Shown: in pieces, positions 16,209 through 23,999 of the stretch | How the letters are laid out: every line of letters starts with the position of its first letter | Position numbering within the stretch: position 1 is the first letter of the stretch | DNA from: Bacteroidales bacterium | GTDB lineage: Bacteria > Bacteroidota > Bacteroidia > Bacteroidales > ML635J-15 | Assembly (NCBI GenBank): GCA_023228725.1 | Contig: JALOAQ010000018.1 | Location: 1 to 30,108 of the forward strand | Reading direction: 5' to 3' | DNA: 30,108 nucleotides | Made by a program: the position numbers and the translations under genes | The notes under the pieces: generated by a model | Seen by the model: the letters and a program-made list of their open reading frames with translations, nothing else | Database searches by the model: none | What the model was told of the DNA's origin: nothing

Positions 16209-16634
16209 ATGGAAAACGGAAATATTACTTTTACAATGATTAAGCCTTGTGCAGTTAAACAAGAAAAAGAATTTGATATTTTATTGGATATTAAAAATGC
16301 AGGATTTAAAATAATTGCACTAAAAAAAACAAAACTTAGCAAAGAACAAGCCCAAAAGTTTTATGAAATACATAAAGATAGACCATTTTACAAAGAATTA
16401 TGCGATTTTATGTCCTCAGGACCTATTTATGCAGCTTGTTTAAAAAAAGAAAATGCTGTAAATGATTTTAGAAAACTAATAGGAAATACAAACCCAGAAT
16501 TAGCCGAAAAAAATACTATTAGAAAAAAATATGCCCTTTCAATACAAGAAAATGCCGTTCACGGATCAGATTCTAATGAAAATGCAAGTATTGAAACTAA
16601 GTTTTTCTTCTCAAATTTAGAAATTTTCGAATAA
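16209..16634 (+). CDS. ndk: Nucleoside diphosphate kinase
   Basis: 141 residues, standard length. Ndk transfers the gamma phosphate from ATP to nucleoside diphosphates through a phosphohistidine. The active-site His is H118 in ENAVHGSDS, the nucleotide-contact Lys is K12 in TMIKPCAV, and R105 lies in the family position NTIRKKYA. The family dyad HxDRPFYxEL appears as HKDRPFYKEL (55-64). Cytosolic. It follows the metal-exporter gene by only 9 bases and probably shares its transcript; a hairpin follows the stop codon. Confidence 0.96.
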   Translation: MENGNITFTMIKPCAVKQEKEFDILLDIKNAGFKIIALKKTKLSKEQAQKFYEIHKDRPFYKELCDFMSSGPIYAACLKKENAVNDFRKLIGNTNPELAEKNTIRKKYALSIQENAVHGSDSNENASIETKFFFSNLEIFE

Positions 16635-16640
16635 ACTGTA

Positions 16641-16672
16641 ATTTAGATGAACAATTAAAATTGCGTCTAAAT
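16641..16672 (+). other. Hairpin downstream of ndk
   Basis: ATTTAGATG pairs with CGTCTAAAT (9 bp, one G-U pair), enclosing a weaker inner CAA/TTG stem. No T run follows directly, so it is a poor intrinsic terminator by rule, but it may protect the 3' end of the ndk message. Confidence 0.3.
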
Positions 16673-16758
16673 AACCGACAAACACCGATTTTTAAAATTT
16701 TACTTATTTAGAATATCAACATTTTTTTTGAAATTGTTAATAAAATTAATGAAATTAA

Positions 16759-16791
16759 TTTGTTTTATATAATTTTATTTTAGTATTTTTG
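16759..16791 (+). promoter_or_regulatory. Promoter of the ECF sigma-factor gene
   Basis: TTTG at 16759-16762, a 21-base spacer, and TATTTTTG at 16784-16791 match the Bacteroidota -33/-7 pattern (TTTG, about 19-21 bases, TAnnTTTG). The start codon lies 47 bases beyond the -7 element. It is the best two-part promoter in the window and shows a primary sigma-type promoter drives this gene. Confidence 0.6.
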
Positions 16792-16838
16792 CATTGTAAT
16801 ACTTAAATAAGATTATTAAAAAATTAAAATAAAACATA

Positions 16839-17339
16839 ATGAGCACACAAGAATTTAACACAAGATTATTAGACTTAGAAAAGAGCTTACAATATTTCGC
16901 TCTAAGTTTAACCAGAGATTTAGAAACTGCAAAAGACTTAGTTCAAGACACTTTTGTAAAAGCGATTCAATATCGTGATAAATACACAGCTGACAATAAT
17001 ATCAAGGCTTGGTTATTCACAATTTTACGCAACACCTATTTGAATCAAGTAACTAAATTATCAGCAAAAAACACCATTAATGATGAGTCGGAAGATGAGT
17101 ATATCTTAAAAAACACAATGTATGAAGAGTATAATGCAGAAAACCGCATTAATACCAATGATATTCAATCAACAATTGATAATTTAGAAAATGAATATAG
17201 AATTCCTTTTCAAATGTTTGTTGACGGTTATAAATACAAAGAGATTGCAGAAGAAACAAATCTTCCTATTGGAACAGTAAAAAGTAGAATATTTTTTGCA
17301 CGCCGTCAATTAATGGAAAACTTAGAAAGTTTTAAATAG
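16839..17339 (+). CDS. ECF-family RNA polymerase sigma factor
   Basis: 166 residues. Region 2 (about 10-72) contains DLVQDTFVKAI (33-43) and the NIKAWLFTILRNTYLN helix (54-69). Region 4 (about 112-162) carries a helix-turn-helix with YKEIAEETNLPIGTVKSRIFFARRQL (133-158). No anti-sigma factor gene is adjacent. The sequence resembles the widely kept stand-alone ECF sigma factors of Bacteroidota; the best studied of these, SigP of P. gingivalis, works with PorX to drive type IX secretion genes. Whether this is that orthologue cannot be decided by eye, but its location among PorE-like and PorP genes fits. It has its own promoter and terminator, so it is a single-gene unit. Confidence 0.9.
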   Translation: MSTQEFNTRLLDLEKSLQYFALSLTRDLETAKDLVQDTFVKAIQYRDKYTADNNIKAWLFTILRNTYLNQVTKLSAKNTINDESEDEYILKNTMYEEYNAENRINTNDIQSTIDNLENEYRIPFQMFVDGYKYKEIAEETNLPIGTVKSRIFFARRQLMENLESFK

Positions 17340-17372
17340 TAAATAATTTTTAGATTAAAGTAATAGTTAGTT

Positions 17373-17403
17373 AAGTGCCACTGAATAAAGTGGCACTTTT
17401 TTT
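17373..17403 (+). terminator. Rho-independent terminator of the sigma-factor gene
   Basis: A perfect 9-bp stem AAGTGCCAC/GTGGCACTT with an 8-base loop is followed by a run of T. It lies 33 bases after the sigma-factor stop codon. Confidence 0.9.
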
Positions 17404-17415
17404 GTTTTTATATTT

Positions 17416-17423
17416 TAGATTTG
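17416..17423 (+). promoter_or_regulatory. Putative -7 element for the first PorE-like gene
   Basis: TAGATTTG matches TAnnTTTG and lies just after the sigma-factor terminator and 47 bases before the preferred start at 17471. No -33 element is clear at the right spacing. Confidence 0.45.
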
Positions 17424-17470
17424 TTTAAAATGTAAAAATTATGTTATTTTACTCCCATAAAAGTTCAGAC

Positions 17471-19012
17471 ATGTTTAAATATTTTTTTATTATAGTAATA
17501 TTAATTTTACCACTTTCTTTTTTTGGTCAAAAATATTTAAAACAGGGCGATCTAGCATTAGATAAGGAGCAGTATGCACAGGCCATTGAATTATATTCAG
17601 CACAAATAAAAAAATCCAAACGCAAAGCTCATCTTATTGCTGAAGCATCATTTAAAATTGGGTATTGTTACAAAAAACTTTCTATACCCGAAGAATCTTC
17701 AGAATATTTTAAAAAATCAATTGAGCTTAAATATCCGGATCCATTACAATTTTTATATTACGGTGAAGCCTTGCACATGCAACAAAAATACGATTCTGCA
17801 TTAATTCAATACGAGATTTTTAAAGATTTGGCAACAGATCACAAATTAGCAAACAAAGGAATAGAAAGCATAGACTTAACTTTTTTATCGATTGACAATC
17901 CAACACGTCATAAAGTTGAATTATTTGCAGTTTTAAATTCCAACGAACACGATTATTGTCCATTTTACGAAGTTAGAAATAAACATAAAATATATTTTAC
18001 TTCAGGGCGTTATGCACCTACACATGTTTCTATAAGTCCCGAATCTGGCGAATATTGTTCAAATCTATTTTTTTCTGAACAAGATAAATTTGGAAAATGG
18101 TCAAAACCTAGTATTGTACCAGGCTTAGTAAATACTATAGACGAAGAAGGAGCCTCTTGCTTAAACCACAAATCAAATAATTTATATTTTACAAGATGCC
18201 AATACGACAAAAAAAAGGATAAAGGTTGCAGAATTTATGTAGCAAAACGAGTTGGTTCATACTGGGGGCAAATAAAGGAAGTAGAAATTCCTGGAATACC
18301 TGAAAATATTTCAATTGGGCATCCTGCTATTAGTGATGACGAATTAACTTTATACTTTGTTGCAGATTCATTGCTTGGCGGATTAGGCGGCAAAGATATA
18401 TACAAAGTTGTTAGAGAAAGGAAAAACTCTCCTTTTGGACACCCCAAAAACTTAGGACCATATATTAATACAGAAGCTGACGAAATACATCCTTATATAA
18501 GGAGTAACGGAGATTTATATTTTTCATCTGACGGGCATGCAGGGATTGGAGGTTTTGATATTTTTAAAGCAAAGCATATTTCCGGAGTAGAATATAAAGT
18601 TTCTAACTTAGGATTTCCTATTAATTCATCCCGCGACGACTTTGGCATAGTATTTATAGGTATGAAAGAAGAGGGATTTTTATCTTCGACACGAACAGGA
18701 GGTTTAGGGAAATCAGATTTATACTATTTCAAACTTCCTTCTTTAGATTTTACTCTCTCGGGAACAATTTATGATAAAAATACAAAGGAAAAAATGGAAA
18801 ATGTGGATATACAAATAATGAATGATGAATATATTTTAATGGATTCCCAGCAATCTGACGCTAATGGAAGTTATGAAATTGATTTATTACCAGAAAACAA
18901 TTATATAATTTACTACAAACTTAAAGGCTATCATATTGCTAAAGAGATAGTTGATATAAAAACATTAACAAAATCAAAACATTTTTTAAGAGATATATAT
19001 TTAGAGAAATAA
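17471..19012 (+). CDS. PorE-like TPR/PD40 protein lacking the OmpA domain
   Basis: About 513 residues. Signal peptide MFKYFFIIVI...LSFFGQ, TPR-like helices (to about 140), four PD40-like blocks (YFTSGRY, LYFTRCQYD, LYFVADSLLGGLGGKDIY, LYFSSDGHAGIGGFDIF), and a final CarboxypepD_reg-like sandwich (LSGTIYDKNTKEKMENVDIQ). The sequence then stops with no OmpA domain. It parallels the next gene block by block (e.g. DEEGASC/DDEGACT, SFDDFG/SRDDFG), so the two are tandem duplicates. The product probably sits in the periplasm or on the inner face of the outer membrane. The ATG at 17471 gives a clean signal peptide; an upstream ATG at 17441 adds ten polar residues. Confidence 0.8.
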   Translation: MFKYFFIIVILILPLSFFGQKYLKQGDLALDKEQYAQAIELYSAQIKKSKRKAHLIAEASFKIGYCYKKLSIPEESSEYFKKSIELKYPDPLQFLYYGEALHMQQKYDSALIQYEIFKDLATDHKLANKGIESIDLTFLSIDNPTRHKVELFAVLNSNEHDYCPFYEVRNKHKIYFTSGRYAPTHVSISPESGEYCSNLFFSEQDKFGKWSKPSIVPGLVNTIDEEGASCLNHKSNNLYFTRCQYDKKKDKGCRIYVAKRVGSYWGQIKEVEIPGIPENISIGHPAISDDELTLYFVADSLLGGLGGKDIYKVVRERKNSPFGHPKNLGPYINTEADEIHPYIRSNGDLYFSSDGHAGIGGFDIFKAKHISGVEYKVSNLGFPINSSRDDFGIVFIGMKEEGFLSSTRTGGLGKSDLYYFKLPSLDFTLSGTIYDKNTKEKMENVDIQIMNDEYILMDSQQSDANGSYEIDLLPENNYIIYYKLKGYHIAKEIVDIKTLTKSKHFLRDIYLEK

Positions 19013-19018
19013 AATTAT

Positions 19019-19026
19019 TATATTTG
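19019..19026 (+). promoter_or_regulatory. Putative -7 element for the second PorE-like gene
   Basis: TATATTTG matches TAnnTTTG, 29 bases before the start codon, the same spacing as for pgpH and the TonB-dependent receptor. It would let this gene be expressed apart from its upstream paralogue. Confidence 0.45.
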
Positions 19027-19055
19027 GCAAAGTTTTAAAATAAAAACCGAAGACT

Positions 19056-21137
19056 ATGAAACGTATTGTTTTTTTTATCACAGCAATTTTAATTCCGATA
19101 TTATTAATATCGCAAAGCTCCTTAATTTCCAAGGGAGATGAATACTATAACACCTTTCAATACGAGTTGGCTAAAGACTATTATTTAAAGGCTGTTCCAA
19201 GTTTAAAAAGTCAAGAAGACAAAGCCTCAGTTAATTACAAACTAGGTATTTGTTTTAAAAACTTAGGCGACACTGACAAATCGGAAATGTATTTTAAAAT
19301 TTCTCAAAAAAATTATATAAAAGGCGTTATTAAACCTGACGTATTATTGTTTTATGCCGATGCATTAAGGATGAATGGTAAATATGAAGATGCAATTGAA
19401 GTTTACAAACAATATCTTCAAGTTTCGCCTCAAGACCATAGAGCTATAGCAGGTTTAGAGTCTTGCTCACTTGTACCAAAATGGATTAGTCGCCCAACCA
19501 GATATAAAGTTACTAATGTTTCAAATTTCAACACACAAAGCTTTGATTTTTCACCAGCTTGGGGAAGCAAAGATTACAGAACCTTATTTTTCACATCTTC
19601 TCGTGAAGGAAGTATGGGGTCTAGAAGCAATTACAAAACAGGTCAAAAATTTACAGATATTTTTGAAGTTAGTCAAGATAGAAAAGGCTCATGGAGTGAA
19701 CCAATTCCTGTTGCCGGAGGAATAAATTCTGAAGATGACGAAGGAGCATGCACTGTTTCAAGCAAAGGCACAGATATGTATTTTACTCGTTGTAGAGCCG
19801 GTAAAAAAGTGGATGAACCTTGTAAAATATATTATGCAAGTAAAAAAGGAAATATTTGGGGCGAAGCAATAGTTGTAAATATTCCAGGTTTCGAAAATTA
19901 TGAAGTTGGGCATCCTGCTTTATCACATGACGATAAATATTTGTATTTTTCAGCTGAAGCGCCAGAAGGATACGGTGGAATGGACATTTACAGATCAACA
20001 ATAAAAAACAGTAACGCAGGTCGCCCTGTAAATCTAGGACCAGAAGTAAACAGCCTTGGCGATGAAGTATTCCCAACAGTAAGAGAAGACGGAACTTTAT
20101 ATTTCTCTTCAGACGGACATAAAGGAATGGGAGGATTCGATATTTATAAAGTGATAAAAGACGAAAAAGGAAATATTAACGGAATAGAAAATTTAAAATA
20201 TCCCATAAACTCATCTTTTGATGATTTTGGAATTATTTTTAATGGAAAAGAAGAAAGTGGATATTTTGCCTCAAATAGAAAAGGTGGTAAAGGTGGTGAT
20301 GATATTTATTCTTTTATTTTACCTCCACTAAGGATAAACTTAAACGGTGTTGTTAGAGACACCACAGATATCACAAAAATAAGAAATCTAAAAGACGTAA
20401 AACTCAACTTAATTAATGATGACGGGCTTGTTGGCGAATTTGTATCTTTAGAAAATGGAAGTTTTACTTATGAACTAGAAGTAAATAAAAATTATGAAAT
20501 TAAAGCTGATGCAGGAAAAGATTATTTTGCCACTTCAGCTAAGTTTACAACAATGAAAATTGAATATGATACTGTAATAAATGTAATTCTTAACTTAGCA
20601 AAAATACCTAGAATAATTGTTCTCCCAAATATTTTATATGAATACGACAAAGCCACATTATTACCAGAATCAACTGTATCTTTGGACGGCTTAGTAAAAA
20701 CTTTAGAAGACAACCCAAATATCACAATTGAACTTAGAGCCCACACTGACTTTAGAGGCAACGATGATTACAATATGAACTTATCATTAGAAAGGGCAAA
20801 GTCTTGTGTTGATTATTTAATTTCAAAAGGAATTAAAGCAGAGCGTTTAACTGCAAAAGGTTTTGGAGAAAGCGACCCTAGAGAAATCACAAAAGATTTA
20901 GCTAAAGAATTTCCATATTTTAAAGAAGGTGATATTTTATCTGAAGAATACATAAATAAACTTAGGGATAAAAAACAACAAGAAGATGCCCATCAGCTAA
21001 ATAGACGTACAGAATTTAGCGTTCTATCAACAGATTTTGGAGAAGATGAAACTGAGACGAAAGATAATTCTAAAGACAATGCTGTACCTCAACCAGGTTC
21101 TTCAATCATTAAAAGCACAGGAAATAACGAATTCTAA
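19056..21137 (+). CDS. PorE-like TPR/PD40/OmpA protein
   Basis: 693 residues. Signal peptide (1-20), TPR-like helices (about 22-135), PD40 propeller blades (LFFTSSREG, MYFTRCRAG, LYFSAEAPEGYGGMDIY, LYFSSDGHKGMGGFDIY), a carboxypeptidase-regulatory-like sandwich (about 426-512) and a C-terminal OmpA domain (about 522-660). The peptidoglycan-binding residues are present: D565 in RAHTDFRG and R580 in LSLERAKS, with NRRTEF at 649-654. This domain order is that of PorE (PG1058) of P. gingivalis, an OmpA-like component of the type IX secretion system that tethers to peptidoglycan. A 30-residue acidic tail follows. Orthology to PorE, as opposed to another paralogue, is not proven. Ends at a strong terminator. 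Confidence 0.88.
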   Translation: MKRIVFFITAILIPILLISQSSLISKGDEYYNTFQYELAKDYYLKAVPSLKSQEDKASVNYKLGICFKNLGDTDKSEMYFKISQKNYIKGVIKPDVLLFYADALRMNGKYEDAIEVYKQYLQVSPQDHRAIAGLESCSLVPKWISRPTRYKVTNVSNFNTQSFDFSPAWGSKDYRTLFFTSSREGSMGSRSNYKTGQKFTDIFEVSQDRKGSWSEPIPVAGGINSEDDEGACTVSSKGTDMYFTRCRAGKKVDEPCKIYYASKKGNIWGEAIVVNIPGFENYEVGHPALSHDDKYLYFSAEAPEGYGGMDIYRSTIKNSNAGRPVNLGPEVNSLGDEVFPTVREDGTLYFSSDGHKGMGGFDIYKVIKDEKGNINGIENLKYPINSSFDDFGIIFNGKEESGYFASNRKGGKGGDDIYSFILPPLRINLNGVVRDTTDITKIRNLKDVKLNLINDDGLVGEFVSLENGSFTYELEVNKNYEIKADAGKDYFATSAKFTTMKIEYDTVINVILNLAKIPRIIVLPNILYEYDKATLLPESTVSLDGLVKTLEDNPNITIELRAHTDFRGNDDYNMNLSLERAKSCVDYLISKGIKAERLTAKGFGESDPREITKDLAKEFPYFKEGDILSEEYINKLRDKKQQEDAHQLNRRTEFSVLSTDFGEDETETKDNSKDNAVPQPGSSIIKSTGNNEF

Positions 21138-21160
21138 AACTAAAGACATGTAGTATAAAC

Positions 21161-21190
21161 AAAAAAGTTCGCCTTTTGGCGAACTTTTTT
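21161..21190. terminator. Two-way intrinsic terminator
   Basis: A perfect 13-bp inverted repeat AAAAAAGTTCGCC/GGCGAACTTTTTT with a TTTT loop. A run of A on the left and of T on the right make it work on both strands. It ends the PorE-like gene on the plus strand and could end a minus-strand transcript coming from about 21415. Confidence 0.92.
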
Positions 21191-21243
21191 ATTAACTAAA
21201 CCATTTATACCATGAAAACTTTTTCCTATATTACTAAAAACAT

Positions 21244-21391
21244 AGTCAGAAATTTCTCCCTTCAGCCAATAACATTGTAAATTTAATTTTAAGAGGATAA
21301 TTTGCTGTTGCTTGCTAAGAGATAGCATGAGGATTTGAGAGAAGTATCATCAGCCTCGGGGAGAATTAAGTATTTCAAAGAATTTCTGACT
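21244..21391 (-). ncRNA. Candidate structured RNA, possibly 6S-like
   Basis: This lies in the 457-base gap between the PorE-like gene and the MORN gene. Long-range inverted repeats close the element: AGTCAGAAAT (21244-21253) pairs with ATTTCTGACT (21382-21391), and the adjoining TTCTCCC (21254-21260) pairs with GGGAGAA (21359-21365), leaving a 16-base bulge. A hairpin TGCTA-AGAGA-TAGCA sits at 21313-21327. Extended closing stem, open middle and inner hairpin recall the 6S RNA layout. The minus strand is favoured because a TATATTTGC -7 element (21417-21424) lies just upstream and the two-way terminator lies downstream. The family assignment is a guess from architecture only. Confidence 0.42.
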
Positions 21392-21416
21392 AATATTAAT
21401 TAATTTAAAACCATTG

Positions 21417-21424
21417 CAAATATA
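21417..21424 (-). promoter_or_regulatory. Putative -7 element for the minus-strand RNA
   Basis: The minus strand reads TATATTTG followed by C, identical to the elements before pgpH and the TonB-dependent receptor. No protein gene follows on this strand before the terminator at 21161-21190, so it points to a non-coding transcript. Confidence 0.45.
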
Positions 21425-21502
21425 ATAAAAAAAATCATATAAACATTCCTTTTTATTTCAATATTATAAAAATTTACTATTCTGAAAAACTTAATTAAGC
21501 AC

Positions 21503-21521
21503 TTGCCTGATTATCAGGCAA
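21503..21521 (-). terminator. Hairpin after the MORN-protein gene, possible terminator
   Basis: A perfect 8-bp stem TTGCCTGA/TCAGGCAA with a 3-base loop, 74 bases beyond the stop codon of the minus-strand MORN gene. On the minus strand the T run comes some 13 bases late, so it is not a textbook terminator. Confidence 0.4.
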
Positions 21522-21594
21522 TTAAAAAAATCGTAATAATCACAATTTTTACAAAAATTAAATAAGTTTTGATTTAATTCAAGAAATAACCCAA

Positions 21595-22455
21595 CTATTT
21601 TTTAAAATTATATTCAATTTGCGTATGAGGGTCTTTACTTGGTTTAAAAAACTCCATTGGATCGTCAAAATAATCTTCTGGCTGTTTAAATTTATCTTGA
21701 TTTTCCATTGCCCATTTTTCTTTTTCTCGCCACTCTTCCATTAAAAATTCCCAATTATCGGGTTTCCCTTTATCATAATTTATTATGTCTCCTTTTGGAT
21801 TTTTACTATAAACTTTCCATTCACCTTCTTTTTCTCCATTTACAAATAATCCCTCTTCATCAATAATTCCGCCATTTGAATAAAACTTCCAATAGCCATT
21901 TCTACTTCCATTTTTATAAGTTCCTTCTTCAATTTTAGCACCTGATTGAAAATATTTTATGTATTGCCCATCAAGTTTTCCTTCTTTATAATTACAGTTT
22001 AAAGCTAATTTTTCAGTATTTTGATAAAATATTAAAACATTTCCTTCTGCTTTACCATGATTATAATTAATTATGGCAGATTTTTTACCGTCTTCAAAAT
22101 AAATATTCCAAGTAAGATGTCTATTATTATTATTATCATAATAACCTTTGGCCGCACGATTTCCATTATTCCAAAATATTTCGGCTTGGGCTCCACCATT
22201 TTCATCATAATTCAGAACAGACTTAATCTTACCATTTTCAAAATAATAAGTAAAAACACCTGTTGGAATATTGTCAACAAAAAAACCCTTATATCTTATT
22301 TGACCATTTTTATACTTCTTTTCCCATTTTCCTTGTTTATTATTATTTATATCTACAAAATTTAAGATTGAGTCATTTTTTCTTGTAGTTTGAGAAAAAG
22401 AAATAGCATAAAAACTTAAAACAAATAAACTTAAAATAAATATTTTTTTCATCAT
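21595..22455 (-). CDS. Secreted MORN-repeat protein (YwqK-like)
   Basis: 286 residues. Signal peptide (1-22, ending SFSQ) followed by at least seven tandem repeats of about 22-25 residues of the type YxNGxxxxxGxYxxGxxxGxWxxY, from about 36 to 228 (KYKNGQIRYKGFF, YFENGKIKSVLNY, NGSRNGYWKFYSNG, NGEKEGEWKVYS). These are MORN_2 repeats as in YwqK-family proteins, which are often labelled antitoxins although evidence for that is thin. A charged tail of about 50 residues follows. No toxin-like gene is adjacent, and the signal peptide argues for an envelope role. A second ATG follows directly (22452). A -7 element lies at 22532-22539. Confidence 0.82.
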   Translation of the reverse strand: MMKKIFILSLFVLSFYAISFSQTTRKNDSILNFVDINNNKQGKWEKKYKNGQIRYKGFFVDNIPTGVFTYYFENGKIKSVLNYDENGGAQAEIFWNNGNRAAKGYYDNNNNRHLTWNIYFEDGKKSAIINYNHGKAEGNVLIFYQNTEKLALNCNYKEGKLDGQYIKYFQSGAKIEEGTYKNGSRNGYWKFYSNGGIIDEEGLFVNGEKEGEWKVYSKNPKGDIINYDKGKPDNWEFLMEEWREKEKWAMENQDKFKQPEDYFDDPMEFFKPSKDPHTQIEYNFKK

Positions 22456-22531
22456 AATAACTTTTAATTATAACTATTAATTAAAATTTTTATTGCTAAA
22501 TAAATAGCAAAATACATACCGTATTTAAAAG

Positions 22532-22539
22532 CAAATATA
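22532..22539 (-). promoter_or_regulatory. Putative -7 element for the MORN-protein gene
   Basis: The minus strand reads TATATTTG followed by C, matching TAnnTTTG, 76 bases before the start codon. It lies in the 380-base divergent gap between this gene and gcvT. Confidence 0.45.
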
Positions 22540-22582
22540 GATAAAGATTTTATTATGTAAAAAAAGAATTTTTAAGACATAA

Positions 22583-22614
22583 AAAAAGTTCAGATTTTAA
22601 AAGTCGGACTTTTT
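22583..22614. other. Hairpin in the divergent gap before gcvT
   Basis: AAAAAGTTC pairs with GGACTTTTT (9 bp with one G-U pair) around a 14-base loop. It lies between the MORN -7 element and the gcvT promoter, where no transcript would be expected to end. Apart from this and the two promoters, I see nothing else in the 22456-22835 gap. Confidence 0.3.
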
Positions 22615-22760
22615 AAAAAGCAGATTTTTTATTAAAAAGACATCCTTTGCATTTTCTTTTCATAAACCATAGGTCTAATATTTTTGGACTTTTAGTTCAC
22701 CAATATAATAAATTAATTAAATTCAAATGAAAATATTTCGTAAAAAATATGTTTTAAATC

Positions 22761-22794
22761 TTGTTTTATTTTATAATAAATTTTCTTAGATTTG
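22761..22794 (+). promoter_or_regulatory. Putative promoter of gcvT
   Basis: TTG at 22761-22763, a 23-base spacer and TAGATTTG at 22787-22794 (exact TAnnTTTG). The start codon lies 41 bases beyond the -7 element. The spacer is slightly long. Confidence 0.5.
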
Positions 22795-22835
22795 CTACCA
22801 CATTTTAAACAGAAATTATATAAAATATATTAAAA

Positions 22836-23957
22836 ATGAAGACTACTGCATTTACAAATTATCACATTGCAAAAGGAGCCAAAATGGTTGAATTTGCAGG
22901 CTATAATATGCCAATTGAATTTACTGGAATAAATGACGAGCATACAACTTGTCGCGAAAAACTTGGAGTATTTGATGTATCGCACATGGGCGAGATATGG
23001 GTAAAGGGTCCTAAAGCTGTTGATTTTTTACAAAAAGTTACTTCAAACAATATTCTTGATTTAAGTGATGGTAAAATTCAATATTCATGTTTTCCAAATG
23101 ATAAAGGTGGTATAATTGACGATTTTTTAGTTTATCGTTTTAATGCAGAATCCTACCTTTTAGTTGTAAATGCAGCAAACACAGATAAAGACTGGGCTTG
23201 GTGTACAAAATTTGCAAACGAAATGGGCTTAAAAGTTGGAGAAGAATTAATAAATGCTTCTGAGCAATATTGCCAATTAGCCATTCAAGGTCCTTATGCA
23301 ATTAAAGCTATGCAAAAATTAACAAACGAGAACATTATTGATATGGAATATTATACTTTTAAAGAAATTCCTTTTGCAGGAATTGATAGTGTAATTTTTT
23401 CTATAACAGGCTATACAGGTGCGGGAGGTTGTGAAATTTATGCTAAAAACGAAGATGCCGAAAAACTTTACAATGCTGTTTTTGAAGCTGGCGAAGAATT
23501 TGGAATTCAATCAATTGGATTAGGAGCCAGAGATACTTTGCGTTTAGAAATGGGATTTTGTTTATATGGAAATGATATTAACGACACAACTTCACCAATT
23601 GAAGCAGGTTTAGGCTGGATAACCAAATTTGTTGATGGTAAAGATTTTGTAAATCGCGAATATCACGAAAAAATTAAAGCTGAAGGTGCTGATAAAATGT
23701 TAAAACCATTCGAAATGGTTGACAGAGGTATTCCGCGTCAACATTATTTAGTTTATGACTCAGAAGGAAACGAAATTGGTGAAGTTACATCAGGAACTAT
23801 GTCGCCTAGTATGAAAATTGGTGTTGGAATGGCTTACTTGAACAGAGGTTTTTGGAAAGTAGATACAGAAATTTTTATTGGAGTTAGAAATAAAATGTTA
23901 AAAGCCAAAGTAGTAAAAGCTCCTATTTTCAAAAATCAAATTCCAAGTGTAAAATAA
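22836..23957 (+). CDS. gcvT: Glycine cleavage system T protein (aminomethyltransferase)
   Basis: 373 residues, full length. GcvT takes the aminomethyl group from lipoylated GcvH, releases ammonia and forms 5,10-methylene-tetrahydrofolate. Motifs: FAGYNMPIEF (20-29), FDVSHMGEI (46-54), the active-site region GGIIDDFLVYR (91-101, catalytic Asp within DD), TGYTGAGGCEIY (family GYTGxxGxE, with AGG as in other Bacteroidota) and the C-terminal EVTSGTMSPSM block. Cytosolic. gcvH and gcvP are not beside it. It starts the plus-strand metabolic set and has its own promoter; 42 bases separate it from the next gene. Confidence 0.96.
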   Translation: MKTTAFTNYHIAKGAKMVEFAGYNMPIEFTGINDEHTTCREKLGVFDVSHMGEIWVKGPKAVDFLQKVTSNNILDLSDGKIQYSCFPNDKGGIIDDFLVYRFNAESYLLVVNAANTDKDWAWCTKFANEMGLKVGEELINASEQYCQLAIQGPYAIKAMQKLTNENIIDMEYYTFKEIPFAGIDSVIFSITGYTGAGGCEIYAKNEDAEKLYNAVFEAGEEFGIQSIGLGARDTLRLEMGFCLYGNDINDTTSPIEAGLGWITKFVDGKDFVNREYHEKIKAEGADKMLKPFEMVDRGIPRQHYLVYDSEGNEIGEVTSGTMSPSMKIGVGMAYLNRGFWKVDTEIFIGVRNKMLKAKVVKAPIFKNQIPSVK

Positions 23958-23999
23958 AAATTCTGAGACTGGCTTTTTGCTTGTATCTTTTATTCAAAA

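Noticed and set aside
22057..22365. 102-residue plus-strand frame opposite the MORN gene
   Set aside because: Ile-rich shadow produced by Asn-rich MORN codons on the other strand.
21595..22455. Type II toxin-antitoxin pair involving the YwqK-like protein
   Set aside because: The protein has a signal peptide and no neighbouring toxin-like gene; the antitoxin label of MORN_2 proteins is weakly founded.
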